Positions 1-8,554 of a stretch of DNA of 32,450 nucleotides are shown piece by piece. The notes under the pieces are model-generated. The model was not told where the DNA came from, searched no databases, and worked only from the letters and a program-made list of their open reading frames with translations. The stretch's first letter is position 1. Each line of letters opens with the position of its first letter. Origin of the DNA: Phycisphaerales bacterium. GTDB taxonomy: Bacteria > Planctomycetota > Phycisphaerae > Phycisphaerales > UBA1924. The stretch is from contig JADLFW010000034.1 of NCBI GenBank assembly GCA_020849615.1, positions 1 through 32,450 of the forward strand, read 5' to 3'. A program made the translations under genes and the position numbers.

Positions 1-1861
1 CCAGTAAAGGCCAAATACGATCGGCGAAGTCAGATTTGCCTGTCAAGGCCATAAACCGTACCGCACGGTCGACCTCACCCACCGTGTGCCACCGATCGGC
101 GAATGCGATAACCTGATCGCGCACAATCACCCACACGTCAGATGATGAGCGGTAGATCATCTCGGCCGCCAGCATCGGGTCGATACCAAGCGTGTCGATG
201 ATGGCCTGAGCGACGGCGGCGACTCCACCGCCCTTTCGTGACAGCCGTTCACACGCGAAAAGAACCGATTCCTCCCACGAAGGCCAGTTGAGGATGTCGT
301 TGCGGAGGTGGTTACGGCCGCCAGCATCGTTTACGGCCGCCAGCATTAACCGTTCAACATGAAACGATGCAAACCATTCCTGAAACTGCTGGTGCTGGAA
401 TGAAACGCTGTCACCTGCCGAAGTGCGAGTAAGTAGGTGAGTATCCACGAGCTTGTCGAGCACGGTGCCTGGCTGCAGCGGGACGGTGAGCTGATGGTTA
501 CCTTGAAGCTGGGTGACGGATCGCCCGATTGAAGCGCGAGCCTGCTCATCGACCAGCGTCGTGGTTCTCATGCTGGTTGCCGTGTTCGCAAGATCTGTCA
601 AGAGCTTGCGGTGGACGCCCTGCAACTCCGTGCGAAAGAGAACAGCTTTGGCCTGATCGGATTCGTGCTGCCGGACAAAATTGTCGAGTACTGCATCCTT
701 GGTGTCGGGGAGGACAGCACCCGATACGCAGCACATCAACGCGTCCAAGTACAGCGGGATCGTGACAAGGTCCCGTACGCCAGGAATAGTCCAGGCTTGT
801 TCGACAAGTGCCTCGCCATCACGCCCGCGGATGGCTCGGGCCAGTTCCAGCTGTTGCTCTTGGTCGAGAGGCTCAAGCCTCACCAGTGTGCCCTGGACTG
901 AGAGGGCTTGCTGTCGCGTACCGATGACTATGCCGAGTTGCGGATAATCGCGCAGCAATGCTTCGACCCGAGTATGAGCGCTGATGCTTGCGTCGGCTGC
1001 TAGCTCGTTCCAGCCGTCAAACAGCATCACCAGCCGACCTTCATACGCCAACTGCATGAAGTGTTGGGGCTTAAATGACCGAAACGCGTTTCGCTCCAGC
1101 AGCATCTTGAACCAGTCAACGCCCGGCTTCCACTCGTTCAATGGAATGTAAGCCGCAAGCCTCTTGCCTTCCTCAAGGACGGCCGCCGCTAGCTGGATGA
1201 GGGTTGTGGACTTGCCGGTGCCGGGCGGAGATACGAGCGTTATGGAACCCGACGTGAATACGCCTTGGCCTAATCCGGCGAGAGTCGTGGCGACTTCGCC
1301 GTCCTCGCCTTGCAGAGTCAAACCCAGCTGAATGGCGTGAACCGGCCATTTGGGCGTACCCATGAATGCCCGGATGTCGGTTCGCGCCGCCTCCACCAGC
1401 CGAGGCCATACTGCATCAACCGACTCATCCTGTTGCAGAGCAAAGCTGCGCAAAAAGTCCCGATCTTCCTCGGACAGTTCGAGAACGATCGTCTTCGTCC
1501 CGAGATTGCCGAAGGCAGCGTCTTCGGCTTGCTTCTCGGCCTTTTCTTTCCAGTCCTCCAAGAGCGACATTGGGTGCGCAGGCACGTCTTTGTCGATCAA
1601 CTCCGCATGATGCGAGCACAACCAAATACCGTTTTGAGCGGAGCGGCGCTCGTCGGCCGTCAGTGCAGGGTCGTATCGAGGGCCGCCAGGAGCAGCCGCG
1701 GTGATGTGGGCTGCCTTGCCGAGAAGGATTGACTTCTCAGAATTTGACCGAGAAGGGCCGACCGTTGGAACTGGACAGCCCGGGCACGAGCACCGGTAGC
1801 TCACGCGTTGTGCGAGCGTGCGAATCGTGCCGATTGAAAAATCATCCCGGTTGCTTGGCAT
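1..1861 (-). CDS. HNH-NACHT NTPase, putative anti-phage STAND protein (partial, 3' end outside window)
   Basis: The frame is open from ATG 1861 to the left edge with no stop, giving 620 visible codons. Residues 1-115 form an HNH nuclease-like domain: Cys24/26/29, His52 in AAHITAA, Asn77 in NGIWLC, Cys82, His84/85, then a WKEKAEKQ helix. A NACHT NTPase follows, with Walker A SPPGTGKST (Lys217), Walker B LVMLFDGWNEL (Asp282), a GTRQQA sensor-like motif and FQHQQFQEWFA, the usual signature closing this module. The sensor C-terminus lies beyond the window. HNH domains N-terminal to NACHT modules are seen among bacterial STAND proteins with anti-phage roles. The expected action is ligand-triggered oligomerisation that activates a DNA nuclease. 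A GGAG element lies 8 nt before the start. Domain calls are firm; the defence role is inferred. Confidence 0.85.
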   Translation of the reverse strand, partial: MPSNRDDFSIGTIRTLAQRVSYRCSCPGCPVPTVGPSRSNSEKSILLGKAAHITAAAPGGPRYDPALTADERRSAQNGIWLCSHHAELIDKDVPAHPMSLLEDWKEKAEKQAEDAAFGNLGTKTIVLELSEEDRDFLRSFALQQDESVDAVWPRLVEAARTDIRAFMGTPKWPVHAIQLGLTLQGEDGEVATTLAGLGQGVFTSGSITLVSPPGTGKSTTLIQLAAAVLEEGKRLAAYIPLNEWKPGVDWFKMLLERNAFRSFKPQHFMQLAYEGRLVMLFDGWNELAADASISAHTRVEALLRDYPQLGIVIGTRQQALSVQGTLVRLEPLDQEQQLELARAIRGRDGEALVEQAWTIPGVRDLVTIPLYLDALMCCVSGAVLPDTKDAVLDNFVRQHESDQAKAVLFRTELQGVHRKLLTDLANTATSMRTTTLVDEQARASIGRSVTQLQGNHQLTVPLQPGTVLDKLVDTHLLTRTSAGDSVSFQHQQFQEWFASFHVERLMLAAVNDAGGRNHLRNDILNWPSWEESVLFACERLSRKGGGVAAVAQAIIDTLGIDPMLAAEMIYRSSSDVWVIVRDQVIAFADRWHTVGEVDRAVRFMALTGKSDFADRIWPLL

Positions 1862-2274
1862 GCTTCGACTCCAAGCACAGCCTCTACAGGGCTGCCTCGC
1901 AGGCCTTCGGACCGCTGGCGGTATTGTGCGCCAAGTGTCCGAGCGAGGTCCCCCTTCGGGAACATCGCATCGGGTCCTGTGCCGCACCCCCTGATGGTGT
2001 CCCTTGAGACAGCGGAGCCACTGGGCGTAAGCGTATACGACCAGGTCATAGTCGCTCTGGATCGCCTGAGGGCACCGGTCGCTGTGCGTGCTGGGACCAT
2101 CAGACCGCGGTTGCGTTGAAACGGCAACTGGCCTTACCGGCCCGCACAGCGCAATGCCTGGAGAGGGAGCCGGCTTGCTAGGGTGGGGCTTGGAACCGTT
2201 CTGACCTACTCCTTGGCACGGCTACGGACGCGTCGTTGGGGGACGGCGTTCCACAGATTTGTGGCTGTTCCGGG
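1862..2274. other. intergenic stretch between HNH-NACHT start and integrase stop
   Basis: I see no convincing gene here. Short open frames exist on both strands but have the biased composition of chance frames and match no family I know. The right end carries a perfect palindrome (2251-2264) only 11 bases from the integrase stop. The stretch should contain the promoter of the leftward HNH-NACHT gene, but I could not pick a clear -35/-10 pair. Confidence 0.5.
2251..2264. repeat. palindrome CCACA-GATT-TGTGG, copy 1
   Basis: A perfect 5-bp inverted repeat with a 4-bp spacer, just beyond the integrase stop codon. The same CCACA-N4-TGTGG architecture recurs at four other places in the window. The core of this copy is the exact reverse complement of copy 3 (8362). 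It could be a regulator operator or a recombination half-site; nothing here distinguishes these. Confidence 0.6.
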
Positions 2275-3471
2275 TCAGCCAACCATCGATGGTCGAGTCT
2301 GGGTCGACCGCCGGGTGTTGGCGAGAGATTGATCCAGTTCCCAGAGCTGTGCCAGCAGTTCGTTCCGGCGGGCCAGCATGGGTGCAGGGACCGTGTCCTC
2401 GGCCGACTCTGAAGTGCTGTGGTATCGCGGTGGGGTGATCAAGGGACGGGACGCAAGGGCCGCCTGGCGCCCCAGCGAGGCCTGGAACTCCTGCATTCGC
2501 TGCTTGGGGGCGTTGCGGTCGAGAGCCAGGAAGTTGATGTAGGCGTCCAACGCGTCGGACTGCGGGGTGTGCCCCAGCCGCGCATTGACCTCCTCTCGGT
2601 TCCAGCCGGTCCGGAGGAGGTGGCAGGCCATGCCCGACCGCAGGTCCTTCCATCGCACTGGGCGTCCATTGGGCAAGGTCGTCGCCCCCGTCTTACGGGC
2701 CGCCGTGGCAATCAGCTTATTCGCCTGCCGGTAGCCAAAGGGGAAGAGTCGGTCATCGGTCCCCGCGTTGGCTAGCACCATGTCGGTGTACATCGCGGTC
2801 TCTGGGTACAGAGTGTTCTCGCTCCGCTCCTGGCGGCTGCGCTTGAGCTTCTCCGCGGGGAGATGCACAACGTACTCCCGGTCGCCCGTGTACTTGTTGA
2901 CCTGCGGCATGAAGTCGCGATTGGTCAGTTGGAGCAGGGTGTTGATGTTCTCGCCGATGTCCCAGGCCAGCCAGAGAAGTAGCAGGTGCCGCGGGTGAGG
3001 AATGACGCTGACCAGCCGGCGGAACTGCTCCTCGGTGACGAAGTTGACGACCCGGTTCCGCGTGGTCGAGAACTCGATGACCTCCCGGGCCAGCTCGGCC
3101 TTGCCAGCCAGGCGGAAGGGCTTGCTCTTGAAGATCTTGTTGTAGTAGGCGGCGGGATCGCGGAAAGGCTCGCCCCGCTGGTTCCTGATCGAGCCGTCCT
3201 CCAGGGCGTCGTAGACCTGCTTGATGTCCTCCCTGGTCAGGTCCTGCCAGGGCTTGTTGGCGAACCAGCGGTTGACGTTGCGTAGGCGGATGGTGTAACC
3301 GTAGAGCGTGTTGCCGCACCCCTCGTCTAGCGCCGCCAGGCCGTTCTGCCGCTTGAGCTTGTACTCCTCGAACTCGAAAAACTGGCGGAAGAGCTCCCGG
3401 TTCTCGGGGCAGATGCTCGCGTCGGCGAGCAGCGCCGGCTTGGCGCGCTGGTACTGTGCAATCCATCCCAT
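2275..3471 (-). CDS. tyrosine recombinase/integrase with atypical box I
   Basis: This 398-aa protein has an N-terminal SAM-like core-binding region (about residues 20-130) and a C-terminal catalytic domain. The box II region reads WKDLRSGMACHLL (Arg278, with Lys275 where His is usual). It is followed by ARLGHTP (His301) and the presumed nucleophile Tyr311 in DAYINF. Lys208 or Lys210 may be the beta-hairpin lysine. The first catalytic Arg is not where expected: the box I equivalent reads DIGENINTLLQL, with Asn at the Arg column. A frame extension of 33 residues upstream of ATG 3471 exists, but conserved-looking sequence begins at MGWIAQ. A GGAGG lies 18-20 nt upstream. It probably mobilises part of this island; whether the missing Arg abolishes activity is unknown. 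Confidence 0.8.
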   Translation of the reverse strand: MGWIAQYQRAKPALLADASICPENRELFRQFFEFEEYKLKRQNGLAALDEGCGNTLYGYTIRLRNVNRWFANKPWQDLTREDIKQVYDALEDGSIRNQRGEPFRDPAAYYNKIFKSKPFRLAGKAELAREVIEFSTTRNRVVNFVTEEQFRRLVSVIPHPRHLLLLWLAWDIGENINTLLQLTNRDFMPQVNKYTGDREYVVHLPAEKLKRSRQERSENTLYPETAMYTDMVLANAGTDDRLFPFGYRQANKLIATAARKTGATTLPNGRPVRWKDLRSGMACHLLRTGWNREEVNARLGHTPQSDALDAYINFLALDRNAPKQRMQEFQASLGRQAALASRPLITPPRYHSTSESAEDTVPAPMLARRNELLAQLWELDQSLANTRRSTQTRPSMVG

Positions 3472-3978
3472 GGTTCTCTTATGTGGTCCTCCGTTATAAC
3501 TGAGCAACCGACGTGCGCCTCGGACGCTGAACGGCGGGGTGGCGGTTTTTGCCCGCCCGAAAGGGAACAAAGTGGTTCAATGGCCCCGACGGCCCCAGAG
3601 GGCTTCAGTTCCGTCCTCGAGGGGCAATCCCGCCCTTCGGACGCATGTTGGTCGCCTGTTGGCGCCAATCACGATGCACAAGTAGATAAAGATTATGGTG
3701 GTTCACTGCCATGGTCGGACCGAAAGGGATCCGATGATCGGTGCGGTCACAGATTGAACACCGGTGCCTGTCCGACTCATCCGTTGGGTGTCTCGAGAGC
3801 TGCGATCGGCAAGGCCCGCTTCGGCTCTCTGGTCTACCGGCTAATCGCGTGGCCTGCGAGGTCAATGTGCCCGGCGCGATGACGCACGATGCCGTTCTCG
3901 CTCGAGCCCAGGCGTCGCTTCCTGATCCGCCGCCGCGGCACACGCAGGCCGTGCAGCCGACAGAGCCGGTGCACCCGG
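3472..3978. other. gene-poor stretch upstream of the integrase
   Basis: No supported gene. Open frames on both strands are short and overlap each other antisense, with compositions typical of non-coding high-GC DNA. Together with the transposase fragment to its right, the stretch looks like decayed mobile-element DNA. It should include the leftward integrase promoter. Confidence 0.5.
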
Positions 3979-4085
3979 TCTCCTCCTCAAGCTCCTTCAG
4001 CCGCTTGATCTGGTCGTCGCCCATCCCCCGGAACTGCTTCCTCCAGCCGCTATCGCACACGCCTCATCACATCTTCCGCCTTAGC
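3979..4085 (-). pseudogene. IS3-family transposase OrfA fragment
   Basis: On the minus strand the translation WRKQFRGMGDDQIKRLKELE is recognisable as the leucine-zipper-proximal part of an IS3-type OrfA, where Trp-Lys-Lys-Tyr-Gly-Gly-Met precedes a Leu/Glu heptad helix. Upstream, in another frame, AEDVMRRV looks like the preceding HTH portion, so a deletion or frameshift separates the pieces. The fragment stops being family-like after EEETG. No OrfB and no terminal inverted repeats are visible. It is a dead remnant marking earlier insertion activity. Confidence 0.6.
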
Positions 4086-4153
4086 ATCATGCATCCATAC
4101 ATGGACCAGGATCGACACAACTCACCCGACTCCAGGCATATCTTTATATAGTT

Positions 4154-4489
4154 ATGCTGCATTATGACATCATGCGCACGGCCTATCTATTCAAGGAAAG
4201 AGGCGGGACAATCACAACCAGCTGGACTGTGATCTACTTTCCAGATAAAGGCTACGGACTCGCCAACGCGCCCGACAGCATATGCATCGACATAAGCAGG
4301 GCCCTTACAGATGGCTACCGCGTACTGTGGCGCCAGCTAGATTTATCATCCCTCGCTGTCTCCGAAAGGTCCTATTGCTGCCTTTCTGAATGTGAGGTAC
4401 ACACCCTCATCACTCACTCCGATAAAGCCGAGAACCTGCGACAGGCTCTCCTTCACTGTCGGTCACCACACGAGCCAACAAGTCCTTGA
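4154..4489 (+). CDS. possible small protein, unrecognised
   Basis: An open frame of 111 codons in a locally AT-richer stretch; MRTAYLF at 4172 is an alternative start. A TTTATATA box at 4143-4150 could serve as a -10 element. I recognise no domain. It is convergent with, and overlaps by 80 bp, the tail of the membrane-protein gene at 4410-4742. Composition is plausible for a protein, but there is no clear ribosome-binding site. It may be chance. Confidence 0.25.
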   Translation: MLHYDIMRTAYLFKERGGTITTSWTVIYFPDKGYGLANAPDSICIDISRALTDGYRVLWRQLDLSSLAVSERSYCCLSECEVHTLITHSDKAENLRQALLHCRSPHEPTSP

Positions 4490-4742
4490 TGTCTGCCGAT
4501 TTCATACCCGTTAGCTGCTTTTGCGCTAGTTGCTGCTTGGCGACAAGCCGTTCTCCAACGCTAAGTGGCAATGCGTCGATCAAGCTAGCCATTGCGACAT
4601 AATAGGCGATGTCTCGCTGTTGAATGGTGACCCTCCGGCCTACGACAAACGCAACAGCATCCCACACCACCTTGACACCCTGGATGATCACCGACACCAA
4701 CGACACTGCTACCGCAGGAATCAGAAAATCATCAATAATCAC
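4410..4742 (-). CDS. small membrane protein, last gene of the M29/ATPase operon
   Basis: A 110-aa protein whose N-terminal 40 residues contain one or two hydrophobic segments (DFLIPAVAVSLVSVIIQGV, then VVWDAVAFVV). A soluble, Gln/Lys/Asp-rich tail follows, probably helical. Its ATG overlaps the stop of the ATPase gene by 4 bp (ATGA), indicating translational coupling. No family recognised. A small membrane protein at the end of an ATPase/protease operon could be a membrane effector or anchor. That is inference from context only. Confidence 0.7.
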   Translation of the reverse strand: MIIDDFLIPAVAVSLVSVIIQGVKVVWDAVAFVVGRRVTIQQRDIAYYVAMASLIDALPLSVGERLVAKQQLAQKQLTGMKSADIKDLLARVVTDSEGEPVAGSRLYRSE

Positions 4743-6436
4743 CTCGACTTCTCCTTCGATAGGGCAATCTCGGCGTAGCGATGTGGCGCCGCAAGGGTCT
4801 TACTTTGTGCTAGCCTGCCGTGCTGCGATTCCCACCGCACACGTCGGTGACGCTCAGCCTGCTCCTCGCTCTGAAGATATCGCACAAGGTCATTATGACT
4901 CATATAGTGGTACTTTCCATCAAGATCAAATGACTTAAACGCATCCGGAACCGAATCGACCATGCCGCGCTTTGCCGCAACGAAATACCACATCTTAGTC
5001 AGAAGCATCGTCACGTAAATGCTGCCGACTGGGGTGATTCTGATTGCGCCCACCTCCTCTAGCCTGTCAACAGATATCTCACGCACTTCCTCCGGCATCC
5101 AATGGTTATCCAAGCACACCATGTGTGCCATCAGGAATCGGGTCACTACCCCCTTCACCCTGTCCATTCGGTATCCCCTGCTTTCAAAGTACTCAACCGT
5201 TCCGCGTTCATCTAGATGCATAACAGCATTAAGGTACAATCGCTCAAGCACACGGAACCGAATAAGTGCCTCGCCGGCCACCCGCTCTTCATTATCAAAC
5301 AAATTCAAAATTAGAGCACCATCGTCTGGCATATAGTCCGTACTCAGCATCAACGAAGCTATGAGAAACTGTGGATTTCCGAGGTTATGAATACCTCGCA
5401 GTAGGTCCGAGTGGATTAGCCGCCTCACACACATTAGCGCGACTCTTGCGTTGTGCCCAACAAGTGATCGTACCAATTCGCCCGCCTCGGAATTGAATAA
5501 TAGCTTGTGTAGATCCGGGTACGAGTAGCACTTGGTCCCATCTTGTATGCACCGATTGCCGACAAGCGATTCCCCTTCATGCGTTACATAGAACCGCGCG
5601 CGGGTCATTTTTGATGGGTCGAGCGGACTTAGCGTCATTGAGTGATATCGCACTTCGTGCAGACCTTTGTGTCTATCACGCAACAGTCGCGAGGTTCTGC
5701 GCAAAGGGACAATTAGTCGAATGCGGTGGTTCCGCAATACCCGCATCGCTATGTTGAGCAGCTCCTCCTGGTCATCCGGTGACATTCGGTCCAGATTGTC
5801 AAGCACGAGAAACAATAGTGGTCCCGGCAGTTCTTCAAGCGCATCCAACATTGTTTCAGCGTACGATTCGGCGTCAGCCACTAGCCACTTCTGTGCTTCT
5901 GTACGTGCGTTTACCTGCAGCTCCGCCGACACGTTGCGAAGGCTACCGCCGTACTTTGGAGCCAGTCGACGTAACGCATATTGATATAGAGCATCCTTGG
6001 CGCTGTGGTGCACATGTTGAAAATAGCTATCTAAAATGGGGGAAAGATTGTTATATAGTGATACCCGCACCCTTCCTGGGGCCATGTGCAGCAAATCAAT
6101 GACTCCAAATCGGTGCTCGGTCTTAAATCGCGGGGCAGTGACGAGATTGTATCGGACAAACCATGTCTTGCCGACGCCGACATCGCCCTCCAGAACTAGA
6201 AGTGACTCTGCCGGCGCTCGAATATAGGCTTCAAGTGTGGGCAGATCGCGCCCCGCTCGTTCTCGTTCGTCGCAATAAAACAATCGTAGAAGCCTATCCG
6301 ACTCCAAACGGGCGTCAGATGAGGATGATGAACAGTTGGCCGGAAAGACAATCTCTCCTAGATAAGCCTGCGCCTTCGCCCGCGGAACAGGATTCACCCA
6401 ACCAGGCTGCTCTTGCCATATTTCAACTGGGGCCAT
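4739..6436 (-). CDS. STAND/AAA-like P-loop ATPase, M29-associated
   Basis: A 565-aa protein with Walker A GDVGVGKTW (Lys90) and Walker B LLFLVLDNLDRM (Asp213). RLIVPLRRTSRLL follows, a likely sensor strand. This is the layout of KAP/STAND-type NTPases. The remainder (about 290-565) is mostly helical and probably contains a winged-helix and a sensor region; I recognise no named domain there. It starts 8 nt after the metallopeptidase stop and overlaps the membrane-protein start by 4 bp, so the three are one operon. Codon use and GC are lower than in flanking genes, suggesting recent acquisition. Likely role: a signal-sensing ATPase controlling the partner proteins. Confidence 0.75.
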   Translation of the reverse strand: MAPVEIWQEQPGWVNPVPRAKAQAYLGEIVFPANCSSSSSDARLESDRLLRLFYCDERERAGRDLPTLEAYIRAPAESLLVLEGDVGVGKTWFVRYNLVTAPRFKTEHRFGVIDLLHMAPGRVRVSLYNNLSPILDSYFQHVHHSAKDALYQYALRRLAPKYGGSLRNVSAELQVNARTEAQKWLVADAESYAETMLDALEELPGPLLFLVLDNLDRMSPDDQEELLNIAMRVLRNHRIRLIVPLRRTSRLLRDRHKGLHEVRYHSMTLSPLDPSKMTRARFYVTHEGESLVGNRCIQDGTKCYSYPDLHKLLFNSEAGELVRSLVGHNARVALMCVRRLIHSDLLRGIHNLGNPQFLIASLMLSTDYMPDDGALILNLFDNEERVAGEALIRFRVLERLYLNAVMHLDERGTVEYFESRGYRMDRVKGVVTRFLMAHMVCLDNHWMPEEVREISVDRLEEVGAIRITPVGSIYVTMLLTKMWYFVAAKRGMVDSVPDAFKSFDLDGKYHYMSHNDLVRYLQSEEQAERHRRVRWESQHGRLAQSKTLAAPHRYAEIALSKEKSR

Positions 6437-6444
6437 TGGTATGT

Positions 6445-7485
6445 CTACCGCAAAGTCCTCTTGATGAGAGCTGAAGCGCGCGGAAGGACGACTTCCCGGT
6501 CGTCTACTCGCATCCAGGTGGGAATGAGTATCATGTCGCGGTGGTACGTACCATCCAATTTCCCTCCAAAAGGCTTGTTTGCGCCCAGCGCAACGTGAGT
6601 GGTTCCCGCTGCTTTTTCGTCAAGAATTTCGTCGCCAGATAGCTTTGTGACAATTGGATTAATTCCAATGCCAAGTTCGCACAAGTGCATTGACTTTGAA
6701 TTCCGACGCGCTTCTTTAGATAAATCGGTACGAAAGCTCTGCGCACCCGGCGTATTTGAAAACACCGATTTGGATAGGTCAAGTCGGCCCCTGCCGAACG
6801 ACAATATAACGTGGTCGTGAGGGGCAAATACGATATGATCGGTTGATCCATTAATGACAACGGATCCCTCTGACTTGTTTTCAATGGGTGCGATGTAGAC
6901 CTCCCCGGTAGGAATATTCATTATTTCTCCGGGCGAGGCAACTCCGCCGCATACGTGCGACGATCTACCTTTGATGGTCAGTTGCAACGTATGGGTCTGA
7001 CGTTCTGAGTCGGTGGTCCTAATGGTCACATGTCTACCGCTGTTCAAGAGTTTTCTTAGCGGCAATGCGTTGGACTGAAGTCGACGGAAGTCAATGTTCT
7101 GAATTCCTCGTTGGAACATCGCCCGGTCCACGCCAGGCATGTGCAGAATGCGAAGGCGCCTCTTGCGCGCCATATTCAGTATGGCGACGCGACACGCTGT
7201 GTAGTGGTCCGAATTTGTCAAACACGTTGCGATCGCCGAGTGCGCCCCTAGCGCATTCTGGAGATGGCGGGGCAGCCGAGCAGTACGAGCAATGAGATGT
7301 TGTTCTCCAAGCGAAATATATCTGGCGTCCACCTGTCCGGGCATACAACTATTTGCGGCGTCTATGAGGGCTTCTGCCACCTCCTGTCCAGAGCTGTCGA
7401 ACAAAAGTAGTAGTGTACTTTGCCGATTCTGCCTACGGATTTGCAGGCAGTCGGTGAGCAGACGTACCGTGTGGTTTCGAGTCAT
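6445..7485 (-). CDS. M29 (AmpS-like) metallopeptidase-related protein
   Basis: A 346-aa protein. The C-terminal half carries the M29 aminopeptidase signature in order: IPTGEVYIAP (Glu195), LCELGIGINP (Glu270), DEKAAGTTHVALG (His297), HRDMIL (His315, Asp317). These correspond to the metal ligands known in thermophilic M29 enzymes. The tyrosine usually found seven residues after the first His is Lys304 here, so catalysis could be altered. The N-terminal half is divergent from housekeeping M29 enzymes, which run about 400 aa. ATG 7485 is preferred over upstream alternatives because family-like composition starts there. It leads the three-gene operon and is the candidate effector or processing enzyme beside an NTPase. 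Confidence 0.75.
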   Translation of the reverse strand: MTRNHTVRLLTDCLQIRRQNRQSTLLLLFDSSGQEVAEALIDAANSCMPGQVDARYISLGEQHLIARTARLPRHLQNALGAHSAIATCLTNSDHYTACRVAILNMARKRRLRILHMPGVDRAMFQRGIQNIDFRRLQSNALPLRKLLNSGRHVTIRTTDSERQTHTLQLTIKGRSSHVCGGVASPGEIMNIPTGEVYIAPIENKSEGSVVINGSTDHIVFAPHDHVILSFGRGRLDLSKSVFSNTPGAQSFRTDLSKEARRNSKSMHLCELGIGINPIVTKLSGDEILDEKAAGTTHVALGANKPFGGKLDGTYHRDMILIPTWMRVDDREVVLPRASALIKRTLR

Positions 7486-7549
7486 GTCTTGGTTCTCGCT
7501 ACGGCCTGGGACGGCACCCATTAGCGGTACAGGTTTCTACACTAGCAGT

Positions 7550-7567
7550 TGCCCTGCCACCTGGCAA
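7550..7567 (-). promoter_or_regulatory. weak promoter for the M29/ATPase operon, partial view
   Basis: On the minus strand TTGCCA (7567-7562) is followed after 17 bases by TAGTGT, a plausible weak -35/-10 pair about 50-60 bp before the ATG at 7485. A perfect CCACA-N4-TGTGG palindrome sits about 25 bp upstream of the -35, and several AATCCAC/GTGGATT half-sites surround it. Only the -35 and part of the spacer are within the coordinates given. Confidence 0.35.
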
Positions 7568-7591
7568 TCCACGGCCGATGATCCCGCAAAT

Positions 7592-7605
7592 CCACAAAAC
7601 TGTGG
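7592..7605. repeat. palindrome CCACA-AAAC-TGTGG, copy 2
   Basis: A perfect palindrome extended by flanking AAT on both sides, placed upstream of the M29/ATPase operon promoter. Nearby half-sites include AATCCAC at 7567 and GTGTGGATT at 7619 and 7711. Placement argues for an operator in this copy. Confidence 0.6.
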
Positions 7606-7797
7606 AATTCCGGCGGTGAGTGTGGATTCTGGCTTTTCGCGTGCCAGCAGCAATGGGGGCTATCGCCGCTTCTGTCTCTGCGCTCGAAAGCCGAGAATGG
7701 AATGTGACCGCGAGAGGTGTGGATTGGACTAGTCGTAACGTGGTTGCCAGCAACCGCTTAGGAATTGTCTGGTCACTCAATGCAGCCTCGCGATTGA

Positions 7798-8193
7798 ATG
7801 CAGCCGAGGCGTCTGATCCCCGCGTTCACCGAGGTTCTGGCCCAGCTCGACACGGAGCGCCGTTACAGGGCTCTGACCCGTCGGGCCCGGGCTACCACGC
7901 CGGGCAAGGCCGCTGAGCACCTCGAGGCCCTCGTCGAGGCTCTGGGGGAGTTCGCCCCGCCCTACTCCTACTTCGGTGCCCACTGGGGGGACGGTGCGGA
8001 CTGGGGCTGCTGGCCCGACTGGGAGGCCATCGAGGAGGACCGCCGTTCCGGCGAACTGGCCAGCGGGGACGAGCTCCCGGCCAACGGTTCTCGCACCGGT
8101 CTGTATCTGCACATCTCCGATCACGGCAATGCCGAGCTGTACGCCTGGAATCGAAAGGACCGCCGCTGGCGGTCAGTCTGGAGTGTCGTGTGA
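7798..8193 (+). CDS. hypothetical 131-aa protein
   Basis: Acidic, Trp- and Tyr-rich small protein (SYFGAHWGDGADWGCWPDWEA) whose C-terminal half looks beta-rich, ending in YLHISDHGNAELYAW. No signal peptide, membrane segment or recognised domain. Its high-GC codon use matches the Phycisphaerae-like background rather than the AT-richer operon to the left. Start chosen at ATG 7798; the preceding bases carry a short tandem AATGCAGCC. Function unknown. Confidence 0.6.
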   Translation: MQPRRLIPAFTEVLAQLDTERRYRALTRRARATTPGKAAEHLEALVEALGEFAPPYSYFGAHWGDGADWGCWPDWEAIEEDRRSGELASGDELPANGSRTGLYLHISDHGNAELYAWNRKDRRWRSVWSVV

Positions 8194-8361
8194 CCCAGAC
8201 ATGCTCGCTCACCAGACACACGCCCAACAATCTCCACGCAGTGCCGCACGGAGGGCCATGCCTGACGCTCATGGTGACGGGCAACCAAGCCGCCAACGGG
8301 TCGGCTGGCGATGGTCGAACCTTCCGGCCGCTGTTGCGGGCGGGGCTGGCTCGATCTTGCC

Positions 8362-8375
8362 CCACAAATCTGTGG
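8362..8375. repeat. palindrome CCACA-AATC-TGTGG, copy 3
   Basis: Perfect palindrome in the long intergenic region; its 14-bp core is the exact reverse complement of copy 1 at 2251. Confidence 0.6.
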
Positions 8376-8547
8376 TGCCGTTTTCCGCCGTCGCGGCAGC
8401 TGTGGGACAACTCCTTACGGGGATTCAACTTGCCCGGCCACGCTCACCCGACCAACTCGAAGCCGACGCCGCGGAATCTCCGAAGGCAGCGATCGAGGTG
8501 ATCGTCACCGCTCCCATCAGATCCAGCGAGTCTGTATTCTCTGACCC

Positions 8548-8554
8548 AGGAGGT
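8548..8554 (+). promoter_or_regulatory. ribosome-binding site AGGAGGT
   Basis: A full Shine-Dalgarno match 5 nt before ATG 8560, which fixes the start of the lectin/dockerin gene and shows bacterial translation signals. Confidence 0.75.

Noticed and set aside
1729..2127. Possible genes upstream of HNH-NACHT on either strand
   Set aside because: Frames overlap the clear HNH start or have noise-like composition and no ribosome-binding site.
7777..7806. Tandem AATGCAGCC
   Set aside because: Only two copies of nine bases; too short to mean more than chance.
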